The translations under genes were made by a program, and so were the position numbers. From Nakazawaea peltata (Eukaryota; Ascomycota; Pichiomycetes; Alaninales; Pachysolenaceae), in contig BCGQ01000007.1 in the NCBI GenBank assembly GCA_001599355.1, positions 562,620 through 626,619 of the forward strand: a stretch of 64,000 nucleotides of DNA. The letters are read 5' to 3'. Every line of letters begins with the position of its first letter. Position 1 is the first letter of the stretch. Shown here piece by piece: positions 56,036-64,000 of this stretch. The notes under the pieces are model-generated. The model made no database searches. It was not told where the DNA came from and worked only from the letters and a program-made list of their open reading frames with translations.

Positions 56036-57778
56036 TTAAATGAAACATACTCCAAGACCAACAAGAATAAGATTCTTAGCCAAGAAATTGGTATCCTTGA
56101 ATCTCTTAACACGAGCATCATTCTCCTGTTTCAAAAAATTCAAGTTATTTACCAATTCCAGGAATACCAAATCTTGCAACTTGTCAGAATTCAAATATTG
56201 AATATTCTCGATGATACGGAAGCTCATGCTTGGCAAAACGTTACTACCAAACTCGGCTTCTTCTTCCTCATTAAATTCATCAGTATTTCCCATCAAGGTA
56301 TCCAAATCGCTAGATGTGATCTCAAATATCTTATCAGGATTATAATGGTTGATGAATTTGACCAAGTCAGAATCGATCTTTTTCGAAGAAACATCACATC
56401 TTAAATCTTTGAATTGCAACTTGAAGTCGATCATTACATATTTCCTTATATTCCCCGTACTATTTACATTGTTTTCCCCATTGTCATTCATTAAAAACGT
56501 CGTTAAATCCCCATCACTTGAGGCATTTTTACCCACTATCCTTTCATACATCATTCCTACAATACTTTCAAGCTCTTGACTCAACTTGGTATCGTAGATA
56601 TTCGATTGAGGTTCGTCAGGGAAAGTCATATCAACGACTAATTCCATATTACCGAACTTGATCCAGTCAAATTTACTTCCTTTTGGGATCTTTGATAAAT
56701 CCAACTGATCTATTCTGAATCTGATAGAGTGTGTCTTCTCACTTCCAACTTCGGCCACCTGAGATCTGGATGCCTCCAAACTCATAGGTCTCTTGTTGAA
56801 AATGGAACTGATAATATCTTTGAAACTGCCACTATTCTCATTGTTAAGCCAGTCATCAGATTTGATTCTTTCTAATTCTTGGAAAGATGCATAATTTCTG
56901 TCTGTTTGTTTGATATGAATTGTGAAAAGAGAGTCATTAATGGCACCAGTACAATTTTCAGAGTGGAAGAAATCGTAAAACAGCCAGTTACTACGTAATT
57001 TGTCTAACTTGGCATGGAAAATTTGGAACTTAACGTCATTAACATACACTAACGCATCATCCAAAACAAATTTTTCCAATTCATAGTTATTTTGTAAGAA
57101 GTTGATACGACTCAAATCTTGATAATCTGACTTGACAGAACCTCTGACACCTCTTATCTCTAATTCCTTAATGATTCCCTTACCTTCATGCCATTTAGTG
57201 AAAGATAAACTCAACTTTACGGACTTGATCTTCAAGCCATTTATAGTGAAATTCTCAAAACAAAGACGACCATCTTCGTAAGAGATACTGAACTTTCTAT
57301 CCAACTTAATATCCAAACCAGTAGTATCAAACTGCATGATTTTGACCAAATAATTATTTCTCATAGCTTGATTATTAACAAATTTATCGAAAAGGTAGAA
57401 CACAAGTCCAAAGAAAGTGGTAGTACCAATGATAAACCATAAAAGATTCCCCATAACAATCCAAGAGACAAAAGCACTGATCTCATCGACATTAAAAGGT
57501 CTATTTTGTCTGATCAACAGCCATTTTAATCTGATACGAAATCTATCAAGAAAATGACGCGACTGCGCCAATAACTGTTCTTTCGACATATGGTGTGGGG
57601 CCCCCTTTTGTAATTGCCTTATAGCGCTAGTACTAAATAAAGAGCTAGGAGTACGCCTAGTTGACGGAATCATCATCCTCACCACACCGCCCTGATTCAT
57701 CAGTCTATAACCACGAATAATACCATTCTGCTCGGCCATCAACCCCCGCCGTATACCTATCCTCGTCCAAGTCAACAT
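56036..57778 (-). CDS. MDM32: Mitochondrial inner-membrane protein, Mdm31/Mdm32 family
   Basis: A 580-residue protein with a basic presequence (about 1-60) and a strong membrane segment at 101-130 in RPFNVDEISAFVSWIVMGNLLW. A large intermembrane-space domain follows (IKLDRKFSISYEDGRLCFENF, IIKELEIRGVRG), and a hydrophobic C-terminal end (LILVGLGVCFI). Mdm31 and Mdm32 maintain mitochondrial shape and cardiolipin/phospholipid balance. The family call is secure. Between the two paralogues, length (S. cerevisiae Mdm31 579, Mdm32 622) hints at Mdm31, but neighbours PNO1, ELG1 and SPP2 match the YOR144-148 block that contains MDM32 (YOR147W), so I favour MDM32. Confidence 0.82.
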   Translation of the reverse strand: MLTWTRIGIRRGLMAEQNGIIRGYRLMNQGGVVRMMIPSTRRTPSSLFSTSAIRQLQKGAPHHMSKEQLLAQSRHFLDRFRIRLKWLLIRQNRPFNVDEISAFVSWIVMGNLLWFIIGTTTFFGLVFYLFDKFVNNQAMRNNYLVKIMQFDTTGLDIKLDRKFSISYEDGRLCFENFTINGLKIKSVKLSLSFTKWHEGKGIIKELEIRGVRGSVKSDYQDLSRINFLQNNYELEKFVLDDALVYVNDVKFQIFHAKLDKLRSNWLFYDFFHSENCTGAINDSLFTIHIKQTDRNYASFQELERIKSDDWLNNENSGSFKDIISSIFNKRPMSLEASRSQVAEVGSEKTHSIRFRIDQLDLSKIPKGSKFDWIKFGNMELVVDMTFPDEPQSNIYDTKLSQELESIVGMMYERIVGKNASSDGDLTTFLMNDNGENNVNSTGNIRKYVMIDFKLQFKDLRCDVSSKKIDSDLVKFINHYNPDKIFEITSSDLDTLMGNTDEFNEEEEAEFGSNVLPSMSFRIIENIQYLNSDKLQDLVFLELVNNLNFLKQENDARVKRFKDTNFLAKNLILVGLGVCFI

Positions 57779-58584
57779 CGTTTATAACTAAGGCAAATTA
57801 GCGCCGTTAACAGTGATACAAAATCAAATAAAACAAATGTATAAAGCCAACAAAAACTCAAATGGATCCGCTTGGTATCAAATATAATGTCACGGTGTTA
57901 TTATTCCGTTGTAGCGGTTACTTTATATACTTTTATTGCCACTGTTCCTTCACGAATAGTTGCCTTTTGATAATTTGATAGAATTTTTTAAGATAAAAAT
58001 TTTTATGCGCAAAGGCGTTAATTGCGCGGGTTGTAGAAAATTAGTGTGAAAATTAGGGAGAAGTAAAGGAAAAGCGAAGTGGCAGGGGAGATCATGGCAA
58101 ATTGGTAGGAAATTGCTAGGAAAATTGTAGGAAATTGCAGGGAAAATTGTAGCAAAATTGTAGCAAAATGTTAGAAGAACCTGTTAAGGGGGGCTAAAAG
58201 GGGTGAACGAAAATCAGCAGAAAAGGAAAATCGGGGATTGTTTTGACGGATCTACTCATAACTCGATCTTCTGAATCATATTCCATCAATTATCTCCTCG
58301 AATATTGCCCAGTTCATGTTTTTCGCACCCCTTCGATACCCCTTTTCCATTCTCGGCTAATCCCAAAAATTAGCCCCCCAAATTTCCTCTGCATTCCCTC
58401 CTGCCGCGATTATTTTCGTTCAGCAATTTACGACTAAATTGAGAAGAGATATTTCAGTAGTGCACTATCCCCCAAATCCATATTAGGAAATGAAAAAAAG
58501 AAAGAAAAGATAAAAATTTTTTACTTCTGAAGAGATGAGGAAGAAGGTTAAATCAAGGTAGACACAAGTGGTGAATAGATAGAT
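57779..58584. promoter_or_regulatory. Divergent MDM32/PNO1 intergenic region
   Basis: No gene is seen in 806 bases. Notable are an AAAAATTTTT element (57995-58004), a seven-unit 11-bp array (58099-58175), and near PNO1 an RRPE element AAAAATTTTTT (58512-58522) followed by GAGATGAGG (58532-58540), a PAC-like sequence one base off consensus. Confidence 0.6.
58099..58175. repeat. 11-bp tandem array, seven units, AAAATTGTAGG type
   Basis: Seven 11-mers in perfect register: AAATTGGTAGG, AAATTGCTAGG, AAAATTGTAGG, AAATTGCAGGG, AAAATTGTAGC twice, and AAAATGTTAGA. Confidence 0.9.
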
Positions 58585-59355
58585 ATGGGTGCACCAACTG
58601 CTGTTAGAAAAGAGCCTGTGGCTGCTTCAGTAGCTGGTCCAGCTGTTGAGGATGATGATATTTTAATAGACTCTGCTGTCACCGGGACAGAAGAAACTTC
58701 TTCACTGGAATTAAAGCATGATGGAAAGAAACAAGAGACCGCCGGTATGGTACTTGATGAAAGTGGAAAACCTCGTTTCAACAGTGCTGCTACTTCCGGA
58801 ATGAAAGTTAAATTGGAATCCAGAAAAGTGCCGGTACCTCCTCATAGAATGACCCCATTGAAGAATGCTTGGAATAAAGTATACCCTCCATTGGTTGACC
58901 ATTTGAAGTTACAAGTGCGGATGAACTTGAGAACCAAGACTGTAGAATTGAGAACTAACTCTAAGACTACCGATCCTGGTGCTTTACAAAAAGGTGCTGA
59001 TTTCATCAAGCTGTTCACACTAGGATTTGATACCGATGATGCCATTGCTCTTTTGAGATTGGATGATTTGTATATCGAAACCTTCGAAGTTAAGGATGTT
59101 AAAACCTTACAAGGAGACCATTTGTCCAGAGCTATTGGTAGAATTGCCGGTAAGGATGGTAAGACCAAATTTGCAATTGAGAATGCCACCAGAACAAGAA
59201 TTGTCCTTGCCGACTCCAAAATTCACATTTTAGGAGGTTTCACTCATATCAGAATGGCCAGAGAAGCTGTCGTATCATTGATCTTAGGTTCTCCTCCAGG
59301 AAAAGTATATGGAAACTTGAGAACTGTCGCTTCTAGAATGAAGGAAAGATACTAG
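58585..59355 (+). CDS. PNO1: Pre-18S rRNA assembly factor Pno1/Dim2
   Basis: A 256-residue KH-domain protein (S. cerevisiae 274) of pre-40S particles that binds the 3' end of 18S rRNA with Nob1. The first 70 residues are acidic and variable. The remainder is nearly invariant across eukaryotes: PPHRMTPLKNAWNKVYPPLV, RTKTVELRTN, GFDTDDAIALLRLDDLYIETFEVKDVK, the KH core HLSRAIGRIAGKDGKTKFAIE, and GSPPGKVYGNLRTVASRMKERY. A CTG at 59011-59013 lies in FIK-ctg-FTLGFD where Pno1 has alanine. RRPE/PAC-like elements lie 45-73 bp upstream, fitting ribosome-biogenesis control. Confidence 0.97.
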   Translation: MGAPTAVRKEPVAASVAGPAVEDDDILIDSAVTGTEETSSLELKHDGKKQETAGMVLDESGKPRFNSAATSGMKVKLESRKVPVPPHRMTPLKNAWNKVYPPLVDHLKLQVRMNLRTKTVELRTNSKTTDPGALQKGADFIKLFTLGFDTDDAIALLRLDDLYIETFEVKDVKTLQGDHLSRAIGRIAGKDGKTKFAIENATRTRIVLADSKIHILGGFTHIRMAREAVVSLILGSPPGKVYGNLRTVASRMKERY

Positions 59356-59559
59356 TACTTGCATTGTATATCAATAAACTATGATGAGCGGAATACGAAT
59401 TCAATGTAGCAAAATACGAATTTATTAAACGTAGCAAAATACAATTTTCCGGCATGGATCTTTTTTAACGTGTTGTGCACGACCGTCGCGTCTTAGATCT
59501 GTGTTTATTTCAGTTGATTCAAGGTGAGAAGACCAAGTGGAAAGGGGGCGATATACGGA
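59356..59559 (+). promoter_or_regulatory. ELG1 promoter with TACGAA-motif cluster and TGCACGACC
   Basis: Three related motifs occur: GAGCGGAATACGAATTC (59386-59402), TAGCAAAATACGAATTT (59407-59423) and TAGCAAAATACAATTTT (59432-59448). TGCACGACC follows at 59476-59484, 76 bp before the ELG1 start. The same two motif types pair upstream of the SMN-like gene. Confidence 0.65.
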
Positions 59560-61965
59560 ATGCAGGCGAATTTGGAGTCATTTTTCAGTAATCTACCTCC
59601 AGTAGTCTCAAATGTGGCGACAGAGGAGAAAAAAGAGAAAGATGTCACCCAGATAGAGTCTCCCTCAGATAATACTTCAGCAGATGTCTCTTTTGATGAG
59701 AGTCGATTTGAAAGGGCATCGAGTACTCGTAATAATTTGATGAATTTACTCTCTGGGCGACAAAATGAGACTGACCAAGCAAAGAAGAAACGAGGGAGAC
59801 CAAAAAAGACCCTTGAAATACTCGATACCCCGGTCAATCCAGACCTCGATGAAGTTGAGCCAGTTCTTATTGAAGAGGATACGATGATTTTGACAGATCT
59901 TGAAGAGGTTATACAGCCACAAATCACTGAATACCCAGTCACATTACATATCTCTCCAGAAAAACTCCGATCTTGGAAGAAATCCAGAATTTCTCCGAGA
60001 GATATCTTTGCGATGTCCTCTTCTACAAAGAGAAAGATGAATGTTTCATTAAAGATTGAGCCTACTAAGTTGAGAAATATCACCAATTCCAAGCCAGTCA
60101 TAATTGAGTCGTCTCCAATTGCCGAATATATACCTAGTGATGATGAAAAGAGGACCAGTATCAAGGATGTACTCAACTTCCAGAGACTGTCAAGCACAGC
60201 TAGTCCTATAAGTACAGGAGAATCGACGCCTGGCTTTAAATCAAAAGTATCGGCAAGCAGCGTGTTACTCAATTTCAAAGAACGTCAACAGCAAAAAGAG
60301 CTCAAAGAACAATCAAAATCACCTATCTCCTCCAACTCTTTCTTCCTGGACGTCCAAGAAAGAGCCGCCATCTCCAAAATAATGAAAGAAAGAGGGTTGA
60401 ATAAACCTATGGACCCACCTTGTTTGACCAAAACAGACATGCATATATACGAAGTAGACAATTATAGTCGTAGAAGAGTGGATCTTCCACCGAAAATCCA
60501 TAGTAACACCCCAATGAGTGACCAATATAACACAGATATTAGACTCGGTCCAACTAAGGCAGAACAACCACCCCCTCTACAACATTACAACACCACTTAT
60601 GACACCACTATCACGCAACAATCAGTTAGTCTGTTGATTACCAGCAAGCTTGGTAACTCTAATAACAATAGTAGATTGACAGAGCTTCTAAACCTTTGTG
60701 CTTCGACTGAATTCAGACTTCTGAAGCTGCAAAACTCTCAATTATATTGTAATTTATTCCGTCCAAGATCTCATAATGGACTATTAATCCCTTCCAAGAA
60801 GCTCAACAGCTTAAAAGAATGGTTTGAATCCAATTTCATCAATCTTCCAAAGAAGAAGCCTAACAGATCTCATCTTTTCAAAAAATCCCAAGAAGAAGAT
60901 TCGGAGATGGATTCTTTCATAATAAATGACTTCTTTGAGTCAGTAAATGGACGAGAAGAACAAGACGAAAGAGATCTGGAACTTCCTCTTCTACTTGTGG
61001 TTGGTGATCATGGTGTGGGTAAATCAGCTACCATAGAACTGCTCTTACATGATCTTGGGGCTTATATATATCATGTAGATTCTTCCTCTATGGATAAAAG
61101 AGAAGTAAAAGAGATGGCTATTCACCAAAAATACGAGAAAAACGTCAAACAAGATAGTTGTATCATGTTCGATGAGATTCCGGAGGATGAAGAGACCTTT
61201 AACCAGACATTACGTGGACTTTTAATGGTCACTAGAAAGCCGATAGTGCTTACTTTGACAGATTACGAGTTATCAAAGCTACCTCATTGGACAAAACAAG
61301 GACAATTGTTCGAATTCAAGAAAGTAAATGAATCTTTATTACTTAATTATTTATCGATTTCACTGATTCTGATGGGTTTTAGTATCAGTGATGATATAAT
61401 TAGGGAGATAATTCGTAGTTGTAGTAATGATTTGAGGAGGAGTATTAATGAAGTACAGTTATTGATAGCTGGGAGTGGTATCACACGTAAATCTGGGATG
61501 TGTATTATAAATAAATCTGAACAAGTATCTGATTTCACCCCAGACTCAGATACTCCCGAAACTCTTGAGTCTCTTGAGTCTCTTGAGTCTCTCTCAGAAT
61601 CTTATCATAAAAGATCACTTCAGTTCAATTTAGATGAAGAAATATCTCTCAGAATTGATCATGATAATACTCCAGATCCCAATTTACTACAACAGAAGCA
61701 TAAAATGTTCAATGACTCCGTTAATTACTACAACTCGAAACTTTCCAACAAGTTCTCGCGTCGCTTAATGACCAAAACCGTTGAATTCCAGTCTAATATT
61801 TACAATCTAAATTCAGCTACCAATTGGAAGAACTACCGACTTGAATTCTACGAATTTTTAAAACAAATAGCAGCTGCGGATGTTGCCAGACCTTCATATG
61901 CACGGAAATTCGACTCTCTCCCTCCTGATAGTCTCATCCCCCCACAAATAGAGTTCATAGATTAA
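59560..61965 (+). CDS. ELG1: RFC-like clamp unloader subunit Elg1
   Basis: Starting at the first ATG the protein has 802 residues (S. cerevisiae Elg1 has 791). It begins MQANLESFFS, whose residues 2-9 form a textbook PCNA-interacting PIP box (QxxLxxFF). A disordered basic and acidic region follows, with KKKRGRPKK as an AT-hook-like or nuclear signal. An AAA domain (about 470-670) has Walker A GDHGVGKS, the Walker-B-like CIMFDEIPED and arginines SNDLRRSINE. The C-terminal RFC-collar part ends near DSLIPPQIEFID. Elg1 with Rfc2-5 removes PCNA from DNA. Rad24 and Ctf18 are alternatives, but the N-terminal PIP box and the THI80-ELG1-PNO1 neighbourhood favour Elg1. Confidence 0.82.
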   Translation: MQANLESFFSNLPPVVSNVATEEKKEKDVTQIESPSDNTSADVSFDESRFERASSTRNNLMNLLSGRQNETDQAKKKRGRPKKTLEILDTPVNPDLDEVEPVLIEEDTMILTDLEEVIQPQITEYPVTLHISPEKLRSWKKSRISPRDIFAMSSSTKRKMNVSLKIEPTKLRNITNSKPVIIESSPIAEYIPSDDEKRTSIKDVLNFQRLSSTASPISTGESTPGFKSKVSASSVLLNFKERQQQKELKEQSKSPISSNSFFLDVQERAAISKIMKERGLNKPMDPPCLTKTDMHIYEVDNYSRRRVDLPPKIHSNTPMSDQYNTDIRLGPTKAEQPPPLQHYNTTYDTTITQQSVSLLITSKLGNSNNNSRLTELLNLCASTEFRLLKLQNSQLYCNLFRPRSHNGLLIPSKKLNSLKEWFESNFINLPKKKPNRSHLFKKSQEEDSEMDSFIINDFFESVNGREEQDERDLELPLLLVVGDHGVGKSATIELLLHDLGAYIYHVDSSSMDKREVKEMAIHQKYEKNVKQDSCIMFDEIPEDEETFNQTLRGLLMVTRKPIVLTLTDYELSKLPHWTKQGQLFEFKKVNESLLLNYLSISLILMGFSISDDIIREIIRSCSNDLRRSINEVQLLIAGSGITRKSGMCIINKSEQVSDFTPDSDTPETLESLESLESLSESYHKRSLQFNLDEEISLRIDHDNTPDPNLLQQKHKMFNDSVNYYNSKLSNKFSRRLMTKTVEFQSNIYNLNSATNWKNYRLEFYEFLKQIAAADVARPSYARKFDSLPPDSLIPPQIEFID

Positions 61966-61977
61966 TCATATTTGCAT

Positions 61978-62652
61978 TTAATTACTACTTCCTAAACCTT
62001 TCTGGTTACCGTAGACTTTGGCCTTTTTCGGGGTATTTTGTTTAGTATCCTTGGCCGGATCATACCCTAGACCTTTTAAGAACAGTAATCCGAAGTCGTC
62101 CACAGATATTTTACTATAATTTGGAGTGGTATCGTCATCTTCATCCAGTGGATCTGAAGCTTTTCTTTTCAAGAATTTCAGCAGTGATGAGATGGGCACT
62201 TGGGCGGTGATTCCTGGCAATTTTTCATTATTTAGGAGTGAAGAACGTGCTTTGGTGGTTAATGACTCATTTGAAGTGTTGGAAACTGTATCTTTTGCCT
62301 CTGTAATAGGCTCTTCTTTGTCTTTCTTCTCCATCATATTCAATCCATAACTTAAAGTGTTGACTCGTGGGGCTTCCGTGGCCACAATTGTCTCTTTTTT
62401 CCGTATAAGACTGGTATTTGGAGTCAACTGTATCACTGGATCGATTTTTATCTCGGGTTTCAAATCCTCTGAGGTCGATATACTGATCTTTTTAACACCA
62501 TCATCATCATCAGCCACGCCTATTTTAGACTGCAGAAGAGGTTTAGTCAGAGTGGTGGATTTCTTGAGTTGGAACCCACCAAACTTCTTTTTGGGCAGTT
62601 TCTCATTGCTCTCGGATCCAGAAGCCTGCTTCTTTAGAGAAAATCCCACCAT
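61978..62652 (-). CDS. SPP2: Spliceosome G-patch protein Spp2
   Basis: A 224-residue protein (S. cerevisiae 185). The N-terminus GFSLKKQ and FGGFQLKKS repeats, a disordered middle, and the C-terminal segment VPISSLLKFLKRK then YSKISVDDFGLLFLKGLGYDP. The last part is the GPKOW/Spp2 G-patch that activates the DEAH helicase Prp2 before the first splicing step. It converges on ELG1 with only 12 bp between the stop codons and is divergent from SHE9. Its position next to the MDM32-PNO1-ELG1 group matches YOR148C. Confidence 0.9.
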   Translation of the reverse strand: MVGFSLKKQASGSESNEKLPKKKFGGFQLKKSTTLTKPLLQSKIGVADDDDGVKKISISTSEDLKPEIKIDPVIQLTPNTSLIRKKETIVATEAPRVNTLSYGLNMMEKKDKEEPITEAKDTVSNTSNESLTTKARSSLLNNEKLPGITAQVPISSLLKFLKRKASDPLDEDDDTTPNYSKISVDDFGLLFLKGLGYDPAKDTKQNTPKKAKVYGNQKGLGSSN

Positions 62653-62856
62653 TTGTACCTATTGTAGAACCCCCTTGAATTGAACTTCCTCATCGATTGG
62701 TTCTTTTCTGTAGATGCTCTGCCTGAATTTTCTGTTTCTTAGGAGCCTTGGGCGGAGCTGTGGTGGGAAAAAATTATATGCGGGCGGAAGAGCCTTGGAA
62801 AAGAGAACTTTCAAGAGACTGAAAAGTTGAAGAGAAGACATATACTGACGACGAAG

Positions 62857-64000
62857 ATGAGTTTTAAAGTATTGCGCCTTGCCACAAGGTCAAGATCCAT
62901 TCCATTAATGAGACTCAATACACGAATGATCAGCTCCAATGGTATAAACAGCAAAGATATCGACGATAAGTTACTCAATAAGTGGAAAGAAGGGATCCAA
63001 AAGAGAGAAGAGCTGAAAAAGACCATGGAAGATGAGGAGAAGAACAGGTTTATCGAGGAAAAGAAGCGTCAATTAGCTGAATCGCAGTCTAATTTAGATG
63101 CTATTGAACAGAAATTGCCAAAAAGTGACCAAACCTCAACATCCTCTGCCACTTCTTCAGAAGAACCAAGCTTGAAAGTCACCGGATCATATCAACAACT
63201 AGTGAAGAAGATCCGTGAGAACGAGAATTACCAAGAACTTAAAGCTGAAATCCGGAAATACAATGATACACGTCCTCTGGAGCAGCCTCAAGAAGAATCT
63301 CGTTCCGTAAAAACTGACTTAAGTGAACGCTTAAAACAGAATGCGGAAGAGTTGAAGAAACTGTTCCCAATAGTCTTACGGATCATCAATGACCTCACCG
63401 GATATACGAAAATCGAGGGATTGAAGCAGGATATCTTACTGAAAGAGCTGCTGAAGGACCAGTTACGTGACGAGTTGGCCAGAGCAAAGAAGGACTACAA
63501 CAAATCCATTGAGTTGCGTTCCAACTCTCAAAAACAGGTAAATGAGTTATTACAAAGACAAAACTCATGGTCCATGGAAGATTTGGAGAAGTTTACCGAA
63601 TTATATAAGAATGATCATACTTTAGAGAAGCAAGAACAAGAAAATTTCAAGAATTTACAGGAGTTGGAGTTCAAGAAAGACGAGAATGATGAGAAATTGA
63701 TCTCCAGTATTTTGAACAGGTACCATGAAGAGCAAATTTGGTCGGATAAAATACGTAAATTTTCTACTTGGGGTACTATACTCATTATGGGGGTGAACTT
63801 GTTCTTGTTTATTGTAGTCCAGTTGGTATTTGAGCCATTTAAACGTCGTAGATTGGTGAATGCTTTTGAGTTGAAAGTGAAGGAAATGTTGGAGGAGAAA
63901 GAGGGACGTCTGGTTTCAACTTCTGTAGCCCCAGAATCAGCAGCTAACACTGATAAACTGGTCAGTGATCAATTGATCTCGGAAATTGAAGCTTTAGGTG
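62857..64000 (+). CDS. SHE9: Mitochondrial inner-membrane protein She9/Mdm33 (3' end outside window)
   Basis: The frame from ATG 62857 stays open to the window edge, giving the first 381 residues (S. cerevisiae She9 has 456). A presequence (MSFKVLRLATRSRSIPLMRLNTRM) is followed by coiled-coil regions (KREELKKTMEDEEKNRFIEEK). Then comes the family core: ELKKLFPIVLRIINDLTGYTKIEGLK, RSNSQKQVNELLQRQNSW and SMEDLEKFTELYKNDH. One membrane span lies near residues 306-326 (GTILIMGVNLFLFIVVQLVF). She9/Mdm33 acts in inner-membrane fission and shape and with Mdm31/32 in lipid homeostasis. In S. cerevisiae it neighbours SPT3 (YDR392W-YDR393W); here they are 10 kb apart. Confidence 0.93.
   Translation, partial: MSFKVLRLATRSRSIPLMRLNTRMISSNGINSKDIDDKLLNKWKEGIQKREELKKTMEDEEKNRFIEEKKRQLAESQSNLDAIEQKLPKSDQTSTSSATSSEEPSLKVTGSYQQLVKKIRENENYQELKAEIRKYNDTRPLEQPQEESRSVKTDLSERLKQNAEELKKLFPIVLRIINDLTGYTKIEGLKQDILLKELLKDQLRDELARAKKDYNKSIELRSNSQKQVNELLQRQNSWSMEDLEKFTELYKNDHTLEKQEQENFKNLQELEFKKDENDEKLISSILNRYHEEQIWSDKIRKFSTWGTILIMGVNLFLFIVVQLVFEPFKRRRLVNAFELKVKEMLEEKEGRLVSTSVAPESAANTDKLVSDQLISEIEALG

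Noticed and set aside
1-64000. Transposons, LTR or virus-derived elements
   Set aside because: No reverse transcriptase, integrase, transposase or capsid-like frame and no long terminal repeats were seen on either strand.

Overview
The window is nuclear DNA of a budding yeast (Saccharomycotina). Genes are compact and almost all intronless. Products match yeast proteins (MDN1, ARP8, SPT3, LSC1, LEU4, ATM1 and others), and the one clear intron has yeast splice signals (GTAAGT, TACTAAC, TAG). The codon CTG falls where orthologues have alanine: the ATM1 D-loop reads DE-ctg-TS-ctg-LD, and SPT3, PNO1, UBA4, THI80 and LEU4 agree. I infer a member of the CUG-Ala clade (Pachysolen, Nakazawaea or Peterozyma type). 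Every CTG in the proteins below should be read as alanine; a standard-code translation is wrong there. Starts were placed at ATG only, so several genes begin inside longer open frames.

Layout. 1-9 kb: the tail of an unidentified gene, YPT35, thioredoxin reductase TRR1, spliced frataxin YFH1, CIA1, CYC2 and LEU4, which has Leu3-type and Gcn4-type sites in its promoter. 9-20 kb: ESC2, BIG1, a YHR112C-like PLP enzyme divergent from aspartyl aminopeptidase APE4, TFC6 (with a TFIIIC B-box-like site just upstream) and an MFS transporter. 20-35.4 kb: one 15.4-kb gene for midasin MDN1, with RRPE and PAC elements in its promoter. 36-46 kb: RTC5, ESF1, a p24 protein (ERP5), UBA4, THI80, a small SMN-like YG-box protein and LSC1. 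46-64 kb: ATM1, ARP8, SPT3, a Delta12-type fatty acid desaturase, a pyridoxal-reductase-like AKR, MDM32, PNO1, ELG1, SPP2 and the start of SHE9/MDM33.

How the genes connect. Iron-sulfur and haem biology is well represented (YFH1, CIA1, CYC2, ATM1, LEU4). So are ribosome biogenesis (MDN1, ESF1, PNO1), mitochondrial inner-membrane shape (MDM32, SHE9), chromatin and transcription (ARP8, SPT3, TFC6, ESC2) and RNP or splicing factors (SPP2, the SMN-like protein). From remembered S. cerevisiae names, the window mixes the sister regions YHR101-113 and YDR353-393 with the YOR141-148 block, as expected of a lineage that never had the whole-genome duplication.

The intergenic DNA is unusual. Many promoters and 3' regions carry short tandem arrays with a period near 11 bp. 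Two recurrent uncharacterised motifs (AGCAAAWTACGAA and TGCACGACC) lie upstream of several genes. I see no transposon, tRNA, rRNA or CRISPR array.
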